Below are positions 26,432 to 35,144 of a DNA stretch of 64,000 bases, one piece after another; within the stretch, counting starts at the first letter, position 1; each line of letters opens with the position of its first letter. The translations under genes and the position numbers were made by a program. The notes beneath the pieces are model-generated. The model worked only from the letters and a program-made list of their open reading frames with translations, was not told where the DNA came from and searched no databases. The stretch comes from Marisediminitalea oceani (GTDB lineage: Bacteria; Pseudomonadota; Gammaproteobacteria; Enterobacterales; Alteromonadaceae): positions 6,232 to 70,231 of the forward strand of contig NZ_RCUA01000073.1 in the NCBI RefSeq assembly GCF_003731635.1, read 5' to 3'.

Positions 26432-27543
26432 ATATGGGCGCCCATGTAGTGGGCGTTTTTATTCTTATACATGTGCGTATCCGCTTTATCCAGCAAATCA
26501 TTGATGGTTTGCGCACAGTCGGGATAGACCGCCCAGCCAATACTCGCACTGAGGTTAAGTGAACAACCTTCAAATTCAAACTCGGGTTCCAGAGAACGCT
26601 CAAAGCGCCGGTGAATACTTTTCACTGCATCTTCCTGCTGGATATTGCTCATCAGCACACCAAATTCGTCGCCGCCAATACGGGCCACTTTATCCGTTGG
26701 CCGAAAAGCCTTTAATAACCGCCGGGCCAGTTCACTGAGCATGCTATCTCCCGCCCGGTGACCCAGTTCGTCATTGACCGCTTTTAGACCGTTCATGTCG
26801 ATAATAAAAACGCCGAACTTTCGTCCCGGATAAGACTCGCACAAAGAGTATTCACGATTTAGTTGCTCCATGAAGGCCGAGCGATTTAACAGGTTAGTCA
26901 TTGAGTCGTGCGTGGCCTGATAAACCAAATTGTCGGCAACAAAGCGGTGGCAGTAATAAAGCGTGGCGGCCATCTGCTCTGATACCAGCTTTAAAGCAGC
27001 AGTATCCCGCGACGTAAAGTGATGTTTCCTATGAGAAAAAACCTTGAGCACACCAACCGTATGGTCATGATGATGGAGGGGGATCAACAGCATTGAGGCA
27101 ACACCGATTTCGGCACAGGCCGCCTGATTGGCCCGGCGGTTTACGGTAACATCATTACACAGCTGAACTTTACCGGTTTGCAGACAAAATCCGGACAAAC
27201 TGTTATCGATCGGAATACTGTGTCCTAAAAAAGGCTCAGCCACCCCGGATGTCGCCCGGTAGACCATATCATTGCCTTCTTTAAATTCGATTGCCGCCCC
27301 ATCACATTGCACCAGCACCAGGCAGTGTTTAACAATAATTTGCATCACACAAGTCAGATCCATGCCCACTTTGGCAATGGAGGTTTGCATATCAACAATC
27401 GTCGTCAGTTTCTGACACCGATCCTGCCAGCTGTCTGCAATACATTCGATTTCGGCTAAGGTCATTTGCCCCCCTGCGAGTGATTTTAAAAACCGCGCAC
27501 ATGCCTCTGCTCCCTCAGAAAACACTACCACTTGTTTATACAA
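26428..27543 (-). CDS. GAF-GGDEF diguanylate cyclase
   Basis: A 371-aa cytoplasmic protein: a GAF sensor domain (about 50-190, with VLVQCDGAAIEF and ASMLLIPLHHHDHTVGVL) followed by a GGDEF domain (about 205-365). The active site RIGGDEF is intact, and RPTD five residues before it is an inhibitory c-di-GMP site, so it should make c-di-GMP under product control. A GAF ligand cannot be inferred. The longest frame starts at 27543 without a clear ribosome site; ATG 27465, preceded by AGGGGGG, is a good alternative. Stop codons overlap with the ECF sigma gene. Confidence 0.92.
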   Translation of the reverse strand: MYKQVVVFSEGAEACARFLKSLAGGQMTLAEIECIADSWQDRCQKLTTIVDMQTSIAKVGMDLTCVMQIIVKHCLVLVQCDGAAIEFKEGNDMVYRATSGVAEPFLGHSIPIDNSLSGFCLQTGKVQLCNDVTVNRRANQAACAEIGVASMLLIPLHHHDHTVGVLKVFSHRKHHFTSRDTAALKLVSEQMAATLYYCHRFVADNLVYQATHDSMTNLLNRSAFMEQLNREYSLCESYPGRKFGVFIIDMNGLKAVNDELGHRAGDSMLSELARRLLKAFRPTDKVARIGGDEFGVLMSNIQQEDAVKSIHRRFERSLEPEFEFEGCSLNLSASIGWAVYPDCAQTINDLLDKADTHMYKNKNAHYMGAHI

Positions 27544-27654
27544 CCACTACGCAGATGCCTATAATTTATCCGGCTGGCGAAAAAATTACCAGTTTGACGC
27601 CTCAGTGAAATTCTCATAATGTGCTTAATTTGTAACTTAATAGCAACAAGTCTC

Positions 27655-28119
27655 ATGCCAAAGCCCATTTCACTGTTATTTACCATTACCTTGTTTTCCA
27701 TGAGTTTTGAAGGGGTTGCCCAGTCTCCGGAAACGCCTGTTACGGCGCTGTTTAACGCCATGCGCGCGCATGACGGCGAGCAACTGGCAGCGCAGTTCAC
27801 CAACGGCGCGCTACTGCAACGTGCTGAACCAGGCGGTAACATAAAAAGTAACGACATCAGTCAGTTTGCCGGGTTTGTTACTCAGACCGACAAGTACCTG
27901 GATGAAAAGCTGTTAGCGGTTACCGTGCAACAAAGCGATAATCTGGCCGCTGTATGGACGCCCTATGTGTTTTATCTGGATGGTGAGCTGAGTCATTGCG
28001 GGGTAAATAGCTTCCAGCTCGTCAAAGTGGGCCCGAGCTGGAAAATTCAGTACTTAATAGACAACATGCATAGCGGCGACTGTGCATCTTTTATTAAACA
28101 ATATAGTGCGGATGAATAG
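27655..28119 (+). CDS. Exported NTF2/SnoaL-like protein
   Basis: A 154-aa protein with a signal peptide (MPKPISLLFTITLFSMSFEGVAQ) and a small alpha+beta domain of the NTF2-like fold: PVTALFNAMRAHDGEQLAAQ at the N-terminal helix, and AVWTPYVFYLDGELSHCGVN plus FQLVKVGPSWKIQYLID in the C-terminal sheet. Such domains bind small ligands or act as lone catalytic scaffolds; no active site can be named. Cysteines in SHCG and GDCA may pair in the periplasm. The start is set at ATG 27655 since the longer frame from 27619 would precede the signal peptide. Confidence 0.75.
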   Translation: MPKPISLLFTITLFSMSFEGVAQSPETPVTALFNAMRAHDGEQLAAQFTNGALLQRAEPGGNIKSNDISQFAGFVTQTDKYLDEKLLAVTVQQSDNLAAVWTPYVFYLDGELSHCGVNSFQLVKVGPSWKIQYLIDNMHSGDCASFIKQYSADE

Positions 28120-28142
28120 CTGCGGCCTGGCTGTTGCCGCAG
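28120..28142. terminator. Hairpin between the NTF2-like and FKBP genes
   Basis: CTGCGGC and GCCGCAG pair over a 9-nt loop immediately after the NTF2-like gene. No T-run, so strength is doubtful. Confidence 0.4.
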
Positions 28143-28161
28143 CGGGTATCACTACCAATGG

Positions 28162-28503
28162 TTAGTCATCGCGGGTGAGGACTTCCAATAACTCAATTTC
28201 GAAGGTTAAATCACTGTTCGGCGGAATAATTTCACCAATCTGGCGCTCCCCGTAGGCCAGTTCTGACGGTACCCAAAGCCTTCGCTTCCCGCCAACCTTC
28301 ATCCCCTGTAAACCAATAAACCAGCCCTGAATGACCTTGTTTTTTGATAGCACGGTCTGAAACGGGCGGCCCTTTTTATGCGACGAGTCAAACTCACTGC
28401 CACTAGCCAGCCAGCCCCGATAATGAGCTGTAATTAATGCCCCCTTTTCCGCAGCTTTGCCTTCACCAACCACCAGGTCTTCAATCTTCACTTCACGAGT
28501 CAT
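28162..28503 (-). CDS. FKBP-type peptidyl-prolyl isomerase
   Basis: A 113-aa single-domain cytoplasmic FKBP with no signal peptide. The core residues are present: YRGWLASGSEFDSS, VIQGWFIGLQGMKVGGKRRL and PSELAYGE, with the aromatic pocket residues in their usual places. It catalyses cis-trans isomerisation of Xaa-Pro bonds. It lies 12 nt downstream of the elongation factor P-like gene, so the two are co-transcribed, linking two functions that deal with proline. Confidence 0.92.
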   Translation of the reverse strand: MTREVKIEDLVVGEGKAAEKGALITAHYRGWLASGSEFDSSHKKGRPFQTVLSKNKVIQGWFIGLQGMKVGGKRRLWVPSELAYGERQIGEIIPPNSDLTFEIELLEVLTRDD

Positions 28504-28515
28504 GTCCAGTCCGGC

Positions 28516-29091
28516 CTAGTGTTTATCGGCGCGGCTTTGAAATTTGCGCTCTTCGGTATTGATTTTTATCCATTCACCGGTGCTGATGTATTCCGGCACC
28601 TGCACAACCAGCCCGGTGGATAACGTGGCCGGTTTGGTACGGGAAGTGGCTGAAGCCCCTTTAATTGACGGATCGGTTTCGGTGACTTCCAGTTCCACAC
28701 TCATCGGTAAATCGAGGGCTACCGGCACGTCGCTAACGATGACTACCAGCAGACCATCGGTATCTTCGTTGATGAATAATACTTCGTCAGCAATACTTTC
28801 TTTATTAAGGTGGTACGGCGTGTAGTCTTCCTTATCCAGAAACACATATTCGTCACCGTCAATATAAGAAAACATAGCCGGCCGGCGAACCAAATCAGCC
28901 ATTTCGAGCATGTCAGAATCTTTGAAGGTTTCATCGAACTTAGCACCACTCACCACGTCGTACATACGCATCCGATAGATACTGCCACCTGCTCGCCCCT
29001 GGGGCACAGAACGGTCAATGTCCCGCACAATACAGGTTTTTCCGTTAAACAGGATGGTGTTATTTTTTTTAATTTCACTTGCCTTTGGCAT
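28516..29091 (-). CDS. efpL: Elongation factor P-like protein EfpL (YeiP)
   Basis: A 191-aa EF-P paralogue with KOW-like N-domain and two OB folds. EfpL helps ribosomes through polyproline and related stalling motifs. The tip loop reads [18 protein letters not shown], and Arg33 stands at the position of the functional Arg33 in E. coli EfpL, where EF-P has a modified lysine. So it should need no EpmABC modification. The start is ATG 29091 (GGAAG upstream); a longer frame from 29127 adds 12 non-family residues. First gene of an operon with an FKBP isomerase. Confidence 0.92.
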   Translation of the reverse strand: MPKASEIKKNNTILFNGKTCIVRDIDRSVPQGRAGGSIYRMRMYDVVSGAKFDETFKDSDMLEMADLVRRPAMFSYIDGDEYVFLDKEDYTPYHLNKESIADEVLFINEDTDGLLVVIVSDVPVALDLPMSVELEVTETDPSIKGASATSRTKPATLSTGLVVQVPEYISTGEWIKINTEERKFQSRADKH

Positions 29092-29491
29092 GATCACTTC
29101 CGCTCTTAATGGCCTGCCTGCTGGCATATGCCGGATTAGAAAACCTTATTTTCCGCGATTTTTGCTCCGGGGGAAAGTCTTAACCGGCGGAAAACCTGTC
29201 GGCTCCGTTTTTGTTACGTAGCAAAAGACCGGCTGTAATAACAAAGCTAAGCAGAATTTTACTTCTGCACGAAATGTGTCCATACTTTCCCGCATAAGAA
29301 TAATAAGTGGTTGTAGTGAGACTCACCCTTGAATACCTGTTCCCAAACGGACAGGTTGCTTCGCTGTTTGTTCTCCCCCGCTATACAAAACAAAATACCT
29401 TTGTATGGGTAATCATCACGTATTTTGTTAATCGAAAGTTAGAATGCATATCACCAAGACTCATGTTGTAGCCGTATTTAGGAGCCTGCTA
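29092..29491. promoter_or_regulatory. Divergent promoter region of efpL and the secreted subtilase
   Basis: About 400 bp. It contains two small inverted repeats, GCAGAA-TTTTAC-TTCTGC at 29251-29268 and CCTGT/ACAGG around 29337-29356, and an A/T-rich stretch before the subtilase. No gene or known regulator site is recognised. Confidence 0.45.
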
Positions 29492-31822
29492 ATGCACCGC
29501 AATAGCCAAAAAAACGCTGCGTATTCGTACGTACTTCCAGCTTTAATGATGATTGTACCAGCGACCCTGCTGGCTGCACCAAAGTCAACGGATGACGTTC
29601 GCCCCGGTACCGTTTTATATAAAAAGCTAAGCGGTGCCTCAGCCAGTGAACTAAAAGGCCTCAATAGTTTGCTTAACAGTCAGGGGTTACTGGCAGAAAA
29701 AACATTGCCTAACTCCGGTATTACCATTGCCACGTTCAACGGTAAAGGACGTGAAAAAGCAATTGCCAAAATATTAAAACACAGCGGGTTGGTAGAATTT
29801 GCTGAGGCCGATCAGGCCATGGCACCTACCGTCCAGCCTAACGACCCGAGCTTCTCTGGTCAGTGGCATCATAATAACATCAACAGCCAGCAGGCCTGGG
29901 ATGTCACCACAGGTAGCAACAGTGTATTAGTAGCAGTTTGTGACACCGGGTTTGATGCCGATCACCCTGATCTGGCGGCGAACCTGCGCACCGACCTGGC
30001 TTACAATGCCGAAGAAGGCACCAGTTATATCGAAGACGCCAACGGTCACGGTACCGGCACGGCTGGCACCATAGGTGCAGTGGGTAACAATGGCACCGGC
30101 CTTGCCGGGGTGAACTGGAATGTCGATATAATTCCGGTCAGAATTGCCATTAGTGATACCAATAGCTCAGCTTATATTTCTACCATGGCAAAGTGTATTG
30201 AATACGCAGCCGACAACGGAGCTCGTGTGGTTAACCTGAGCTATGGCGGCATTCAGTCTGCCACCATCGATGCAGCCGCAAAGTACCTGCGCGATCGCAA
30301 CGGTTTACTGTTTATGTCTGCAGGTAACTCCGGCACTGAGTACCCTACTTTTCCTGACTACACCAGCTTCGTTGGCGTAGGCGCCACCGATCAAAACGAC
30401 AATAAAGCGTATTTTTCTGACTGGGGTACTTATGTAGATTTAACTGCACCGGGCGTCAGCATCGGCACTACCTATCTGAATGGTCAGTACGTTAACTACA
30501 GCGGCACATCTTTTTCATCACCTGTGGCTGCTGGCGTAGCCGCGCTTATGGTTGCAGCCAATCCGGGGATTTCAGCTGATGAGATTGAAAACGGTCTGTT
30601 CAGCACCGCTAAAGACATTGGTGCCAACGGCGACGATAATGTATTTGGTCATGGTCTCGTTGATGCCCAGGCAGCAGTAAACTATGCGATGAACCTGGGT
30701 AATTACACCGCGCCAGTGGCAAGCATCAGTCAAACTGCCACCTCTGTAAGCTTTGGCTCTGCGATCACTTTCAGTGGCGCGGGTTCAAGCGATGCCGATG
30801 GCAATATTGTGGCTTACCAGTGGAACCTGGGAGACGGTACGACCTCGTCTCAGGCTGAGGTTTCTCATGTATATGACGCAGCCGGCACTTATCAGGTTAG
30901 CCTGACCGTCACCGATAATGACGGCCTGACTAATTCTGCTACAACCCTGGTTCAGGTGACTAACGAAGTACCGGTGGCAGTGATTGATGCGATGACCACC
31001 AGTTACAACATCGGTGATACCGCCTTTTTCAGTACTTCAGGTTCATACGACAATGATGGCGCTATCACTCGCTACGAGTGGGACTTTGGTAACGGCGACA
31101 CTGCTGCAGGCCAGTCGGTAAGCTATGCTTATCCAACCGGAGGCAACTATACCGTCACGTTAACCGTAACAGACGACGCCGGCGCGCTTAACAGTACCAG
31201 TATTAACGTTGCAGTTAATGATCCTATGGCACTTACTGCACCGGAAAACTTAATTGCCGCTGCCAACGGCCTTGACGTAACTTTGAGCTGGACCAATACG
31301 AACAATAACGCCGACTACTTCGTTATTGAGCGTGCCGTAAAGTTCCGTGGTAAAACACGTTATGAATCGGTGGGTACCGCAGTTGCAGGAAGCGCTGAGT
31401 ATACTGATTCAGTGCCGTCTGCCGATAACTACTGGTATCGGGTAACCGCGGTGAACGCCAGCTACGAAGCTACCTCAGCAAGCATTCAGGTATCAGTTAG
31501 TGAATCGTCCGATCAACAACCTGCACCACAACCAGGCACACTGGCAGCGCCGGGTAACCTGTCGGCTTCTCAGAATGGCAACACTGTTTATCTAAGCTGG
31601 GCCGATAATAGCGGTGATGAGCAGGGCTTTTATCTGGAAAGAGGCGTTAAGCAGAAAGGTCAGATCCAGTTCGAGCGCATCGCGGTGGTAGGTCAAAACA
31701 TTACCGCAGTAACCGACGATGCCGGCGTGTTAGCCAGCGGCAACTATGCCTACCGTGTGCAGGCTTACAAAGACGGTGAAGTATCAGCTTACAGCAATAC
31801 CTTCGAGCTACGCTTAAAGTAA
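29492..31822 (+). CDS. Secreted subtilisin-like protease (S8) with PKD and Fn3 domains
   Basis: A 776-aa exported protease. ATG 29492 has AGGAGC at 7-nt spacing and begins a signal peptide ending near ATLLAA. A short propeptide follows, then the S8 catalytic domain with the Asp in CDTGFDADHPDL, the His in NGHGTGTAG and the Ser in GTSFSSPVAAG, a thermitase-like pattern. After it come two PKD domains (ending SHVYDAAGTYQVSLTVTD and YPTGGNYTVTLTVTD) and two fibronectin III-like domains (LTAPENLIAAANG..., LAAPGNLSASQNG...). The accessory domains suggest binding to particulate protein. The final residues have no sorting signal, so it is probably released. Confidence 0.93.
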   Translation: MHRNSQKNAAYSYVLPALMMIVPATLLAAPKSTDDVRPGTVLYKKLSGASASELKGLNSLLNSQGLLAEKTLPNSGITIATFNGKGREKAIAKILKHSGLVEFAEADQAMAPTVQPNDPSFSGQWHHNNINSQQAWDVTTGSNSVLVAVCDTGFDADHPDLAANLRTDLAYNAEEGTSYIEDANGHGTGTAGTIGAVGNNGTGLAGVNWNVDIIPVRIAISDTNSSAYISTMAKCIEYAADNGARVVNLSYGGIQSATIDAAAKYLRDRNGLLFMSAGNSGTEYPTFPDYTSFVGVGATDQNDNKAYFSDWGTYVDLTAPGVSIGTTYLNGQYVNYSGTSFSSPVAAGVAALMVAANPGISADEIENGLFSTAKDIGANGDDNVFGHGLVDAQAAVNYAMNLGNYTAPVASISQTATSVSFGSAITFSGAGSSDADGNIVAYQWNLGDGTTSSQAEVSHVYDAAGTYQVSLTVTDNDGLTNSATTLVQVTNEVPVAVIDAMTTSYNIGDTAFFSTSGSYDNDGAITRYEWDFGNGDTAAGQSVSYAYPTGGNYTVTLTVTDDAGALNSTSINVAVNDPMALTAPENLIAAANGLDVTLSWTNTNNNADYFVIERAVKFRGKTRYESVGTAVAGSAEYTDSVPSADNYWYRVTAVNASYEATSASIQVSVSESSDQQPAPQPGTLAAPGNLSASQNGNTVYLSWADNSGDEQGFYLERGVKQKGQIQFERIAVVGQNITAVTDDAGVLASGNYAYRVQAYKDGEVSAYSNTFELRLK

Positions 31823-31840
31823 GCCGGTAAAGCAACATCA

Positions 31841-31875
31841 AAAAAGCCTGATAAGGTATCCTTATCAGGCTTTTT
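31841..31875. terminator. Strong bidirectional terminator after the subtilase gene
   Basis: AAAAAGCCTGATAAGG pairs perfectly with CCTTATCAGGCTTTTT over TAT; works for both the subtilase and the convergent DUF4397 gene. Confidence 0.95.
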
Positions 31876-31922
31876 CTTTGCCCGAAATACGAGCTTGCTA
31901 CTGAGGTTATGTGGTGACTCTT

Positions 31923-33299
31923 TTACGGTGTCGTCACGAAATCATCCAGCAGTACCAGCTGTGGCAATGCACCTTCCATTGCACCATTTACTGCAATGGC
32001 AGTATACACATTGCCGGCATCAAGCATTAATGAACCGGTAGCAATCGCTCCCTCTTTGGTTCCTGCCGCTGTCACGGTTACAAAATATTCGCCGGCTGCC
32101 AGGCTAACATAACCGGTTTCAGCCAGTGCGTCGGTTGAATAATCAACGCCCGCAAACGCCGGGTCTGCATCCGCAATTTCGCCGTCGCCGGTCACATAAA
32201 TATCCACGCTGCCTGCCGCAGGTGAGGCATGGATAATACGAACTTTCGCTTCAGTCGCCACACGGCGCGGCATATCCATTAGCAGATCAAGCTCCGGAGC
32301 TGCCAGCTCATTATTTGCGATGGCCGTGTAAGACATACCTGTTTCCAAAGTAATCGCTGCATCATCGATGGCCACAATACTGTTATCAGCGTCTGCCACT
32401 ACATCAATCAGGTAGTCTGCAGGCATCACTGACAGATAATCGGTGGCCATAGGAAATGCCAGAGCATCAATTAATACCAGTTCGTTATTAGCAATCACGT
32501 CAACCGCCGGGGCATCGCTTATACCGTGCACTACTCGAATATCAGCAGTAGTATTTACGTCCCACAATTTAACTGCGCCCTCGCCATCGGCAACCAGTAA
32601 TGTTACCGGTGAGTCACCGCTGCCGGTGTTGTTGGTAGCAGCTACCAGTAAATCAGCACCATCGGCCAGCGCTACGGTACCGGAGTCAAACACGACATCC
32701 ATACTTCCTGCCGGAGTGATTCGTATGCGGTATTCACCGGCTGGCACCTGCACTAAGTCAGTGGCATCGGTAAATTCAGCAGTGACCAGGGGTTGCTCAT
32801 CAGCCAGTGCCGCATCCGGGGCAGTAACGTAAATATCTACAGTGGGCGCCGCTGATGCTGCATGGACAATCTGAACCTGCGCATTACCTGCGGTTACGGG
32901 CGTTTCAGCACTGGTTACCGGCAACAGCATCAGCGAATCATCCGCCACACTGCCTACGGCAAAAACATCATAATTGGTATCAGCTTCCAGTGTAACGTCC
33001 GCTTGCAGAACTTCAGCATCGTCTCCTGGCAGTATGGCGGTTACGCCAATATCGTAAGTGCCGGTTTCAACCTCAAAGCGGCCAGACGCAACCTGATAAT
33101 CAACACCCTCAAGGTTATTAAGGATGGCATCATTGGCCGTAATGTTAACCAACGGCGCATCAGAAGCGGCGTGAATGACCCGCACATTGGCAAACTCAGG
33201 ATCCGGTTGTACTACCTCATCGTCGTCATCGTCGGATAAGCAACCGGCTAAAAAAAGTGGTAGACTGCACGCTGCAAGGAGCGACATGGTCCTGTTCAT
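31923..33299 (-). CDS. DUF4397-repeat lipoprotein
   Basis: A 458-aa surface or outer-membrane lipoprotein (lipobox LAGC, followed by an acidic SDDDDDE stretch). The mature part is made of four related repeats, each beginning like VRVIHAASDAPLVNI, VQIVHAASAAPTVDIYV, IRVVHGISDAPAVDVI and VRIIHASPAAGSVDIYV and each ending with a small beta unit, the DUF4397 layout. Function of the family is unknown. The start is ATG 33299, preceded by GAGGAA; a longer frame from 33329 lies upstream of this ribosome site. Confidence 0.87.
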   Translation of the reverse strand: MNRTMSLLAACSLPLFLAGCLSDDDDDEVVQPDPEFANVRVIHAASDAPLVNITANDAILNNLEGVDYQVASGRFEVETGTYDIGVTAILPGDDAEVLQADVTLEADTNYDVFAVGSVADDSLMLLPVTSAETPVTAGNAQVQIVHAASAAPTVDIYVTAPDAALADEQPLVTAEFTDATDLVQVPAGEYRIRITPAGSMDVVFDSGTVALADGADLLVAATNNTGSGDSPVTLLVADGEGAVKLWDVNTTADIRVVHGISDAPAVDVIANNELVLIDALAFPMATDYLSVMPADYLIDVVADADNSIVAIDDAAITLETGMSYTAIANNELAAPELDLLMDMPRRVATEAKVRIIHASPAAGSVDIYVTGDGEIADADPAFAGVDYSTDALAETGYVSLAAGEYFVTVTAAGTKEGAIATGSLMLDAGNVYTAIAVNGAMEGALPQLVLLDDFVTTP

Positions 33300-33446
33300 A
33301 GTTAATTCCTCGTTGTTGTGTTGTGACAAATACGGTTACGAGGTCTTTTTGTGAAGGGATCATGCTCCTTGCAACTTTTGGCTAACATCATTTACATTTC
33401 GCAAATAGAATTTAGCCAACTGTCTAAACAGAACATTTTTCGGTGT

Positions 33447-33479
33447 ATAAAGCCCTGCAAGCAATGTACAGGGCTTTAT
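33447..33479. terminator. Terminator of the RhlE-like helicase gene
   Basis: ATAAAGCCCTG pairs with CAGGGCTTTAT over an 11-nt loop just beyond the helicase stop, with A/T-rich flanks. Confidence 0.8.
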
Positions 33480-33485
33480 TTCATA

Positions 33486-34892
33486 TCAGGCTTCTACGGT
33501 TTTACGCTTCGCCTGAGGATTGACTCTGCGACGACGCGGCGGACGAGACTGACCATCGTTATCAGCCGCTTTGCCAGAACGTTGGGAGTTATTACCGTTA
33601 CGCTGAGGGTTGTTATTATTCCGTTGAGGGCTCTTACCGTCCCGCTGATGGCTCTTGCCAGTGCGCTGTGGTTTAACGGCCGCTTCTGACGAAGTATTTT
33701 TTGCCTTCTTTGGCTTTTTAATTTTTTTCGGTGGCAGTAATTTGCTTTCTGCCAGCGGTTGGTTTGGAGCAAAGCCATCCAGCGTAACACGCGGTATTAA
33801 CTGTTGAATCAGACGCTCTATATCCTTTAACTGATCCAGTTCGTCTGCGCTTACCAGCGACCACGCCTGTCCGGCAGACCCTGCACGACCGGTCCGCCCG
33901 ATACGATGCACGTAGTCGGCAGCGGTATTTGGCAGGTCCAGATTAATGACTACCGGTAACTCGCTGATATCAATGCCACGGGCAGCAATGTCGGTCGCCA
34001 CCAGTACCTTTATACTGCCGTCTTTAAACGCTTTAAGTGCCGCTGTACGAGCGCCCTGACTCTTGTTGCCATGAATAGCAGCGCTGGGCAAACCAGCACT
34101 TTCCAGTTTGGCGGCAATACGATTGGCGCCATGTTTGGTGCGACTGAATACCAGCACCTGTTGCCATTTTTGTTGTTTTATCAGACTGGTCAGGGCCGGA
34201 ATTTTTTTCGATTTATCGACGGCAACCAGTTGCTGCTCAATCTTCTCAACGGTGGTATTCGCCGGCGTGACCGCCAGTTTAATCGGATTACGGGTAATTG
34301 ACTCAGCCAGTGTCATGACATTGTCGGCAAAGGTGGCCGAGAATAACAGCGACTGGCGCTGCGCTGGCAGCAACTTAAGGATACGCTTAATGTCGTGGAT
34401 AAAGCCCATATCGAGCATACGATCGGCTTCGTCCAGTACCAGGATTTCCAGTTGCTCAAACTTCACTGCATTTTGCTGATACAAGTCCAGTAAACGGCCC
34501 GGCGTTGCCACCAGCACGTCTACCCCGGAGCGTAGTATTTTCATTTGCGGGTTGATACCCACGCCGCCAAACACCACGGCGCTCTTTAAACGCAGGTGGG
34601 TTTTATATTCACGGATATTGGTTTCGACCTGAGCGGCCAGCTCGCGGGTTGGCGTGAGAATAAGCGCTCGCACGTGATTGGCTTTGGTTTTCGGACCCGC
34701 CGCCAGGCGTTGCAGAACCGGCAGGGCAAAGCCTGCGGTTTTACCGGTACCGGTTTGCGCTGCGGCCAGCACATCGCGGCCGGTTAAAATAGCCGGAATC
34801 GCCTCTTGCTGAATCGGCGAAGGCGAGCTGTAGCCCTTCTCTTTAATAGATTTAAGAAGTGGGTCACACAGCCCTAGTTGACTAAAAGACAT
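33486..34892 (-). CDS. rhlE: DEAD-box RNA helicase, RhlE type
   Basis: A 468-aa ATP-dependent RNA helicase. Motifs in order: Q motif ([13 protein letters not shown]), I ([10 protein letters not shown]), Ia (PTRELAAQ), Ib (TPGRLLD), II (LDEADRML), III (SAT), IV-V ([12 protein letters not shown]), VI ([10 protein letters not shown]). A basic tail of about 80 residues has short repeats of the type QR[NDT]GKS/QRNGN and ends [12 protein letters not shown], probably an RNA-binding extension. The GAGGTATT site before the ATG is good. RhlE-type proteins take part in ribosome maturation and RNA decay, often at low temperature. Single gene. Confidence 0.92.
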   Translation of the reverse strand: MSFSQLGLCDPLLKSIKEKGYSSPSPIQQEAIPAILTGRDVLAAAQTGTGKTAGFALPVLQRLAAGPKTKANHVRALILTPTRELAAQVETNIREYKTHLRLKSAVVFGGVGINPQMKILRSGVDVLVATPGRLLDLYQQNAVKFEQLEILVLDEADRMLDMGFIHDIKRILKLLPAQRQSLLFSATFADNVMTLAESITRNPIKLAVTPANTTVEKIEQQLVAVDKSKKIPALTSLIKQQKWQQVLVFSRTKHGANRIAAKLESAGLPSAAIHGNKSQGARTAALKAFKDGSIKVLVATDIAARGIDISELPVVINLDLPNTAADYVHRIGRTGRAGSAGQAWSLVSADELDQLKDIERLIQQLIPRVTLDGFAPNQPLAESKLLPPKKIKKPKKAKNTSSEAAVKPQRTGKSHQRDGKSPQRNNNNPQRNGNNSQRSGKAADNDGQSRPPRRRRVNPQAKRKTVEA

Positions 34893-35144
34893 AATACCTC
34901 GGTGTATTAGTTAGTACGGAATAATGAGTCCATGCACGACTCGCAGTTGCACGAAAGAAAAAGGCTATCGGTGTTTACCTTGCTCATATCAGACGGTCAG
35001 AATGTGAATCTCTACGGGGACTTACTCGGACTAACGGAAGAAGCGTGAAGCAAATTGAAATAGTACCTTTCAAAGGCGGGCGCATAGTAACACCCTTTGG
35101 GTAAGCCTGCCAGTTTATTTTTTAAACAACTCCATAACCAGATG

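Noticed and set aside
33351..33689. 112-codon plus-strand frame at the end of the helicase gene
   Set aside because: It is antisense to the repeat-rich helicase tail and begins in the intergenic region without signals.
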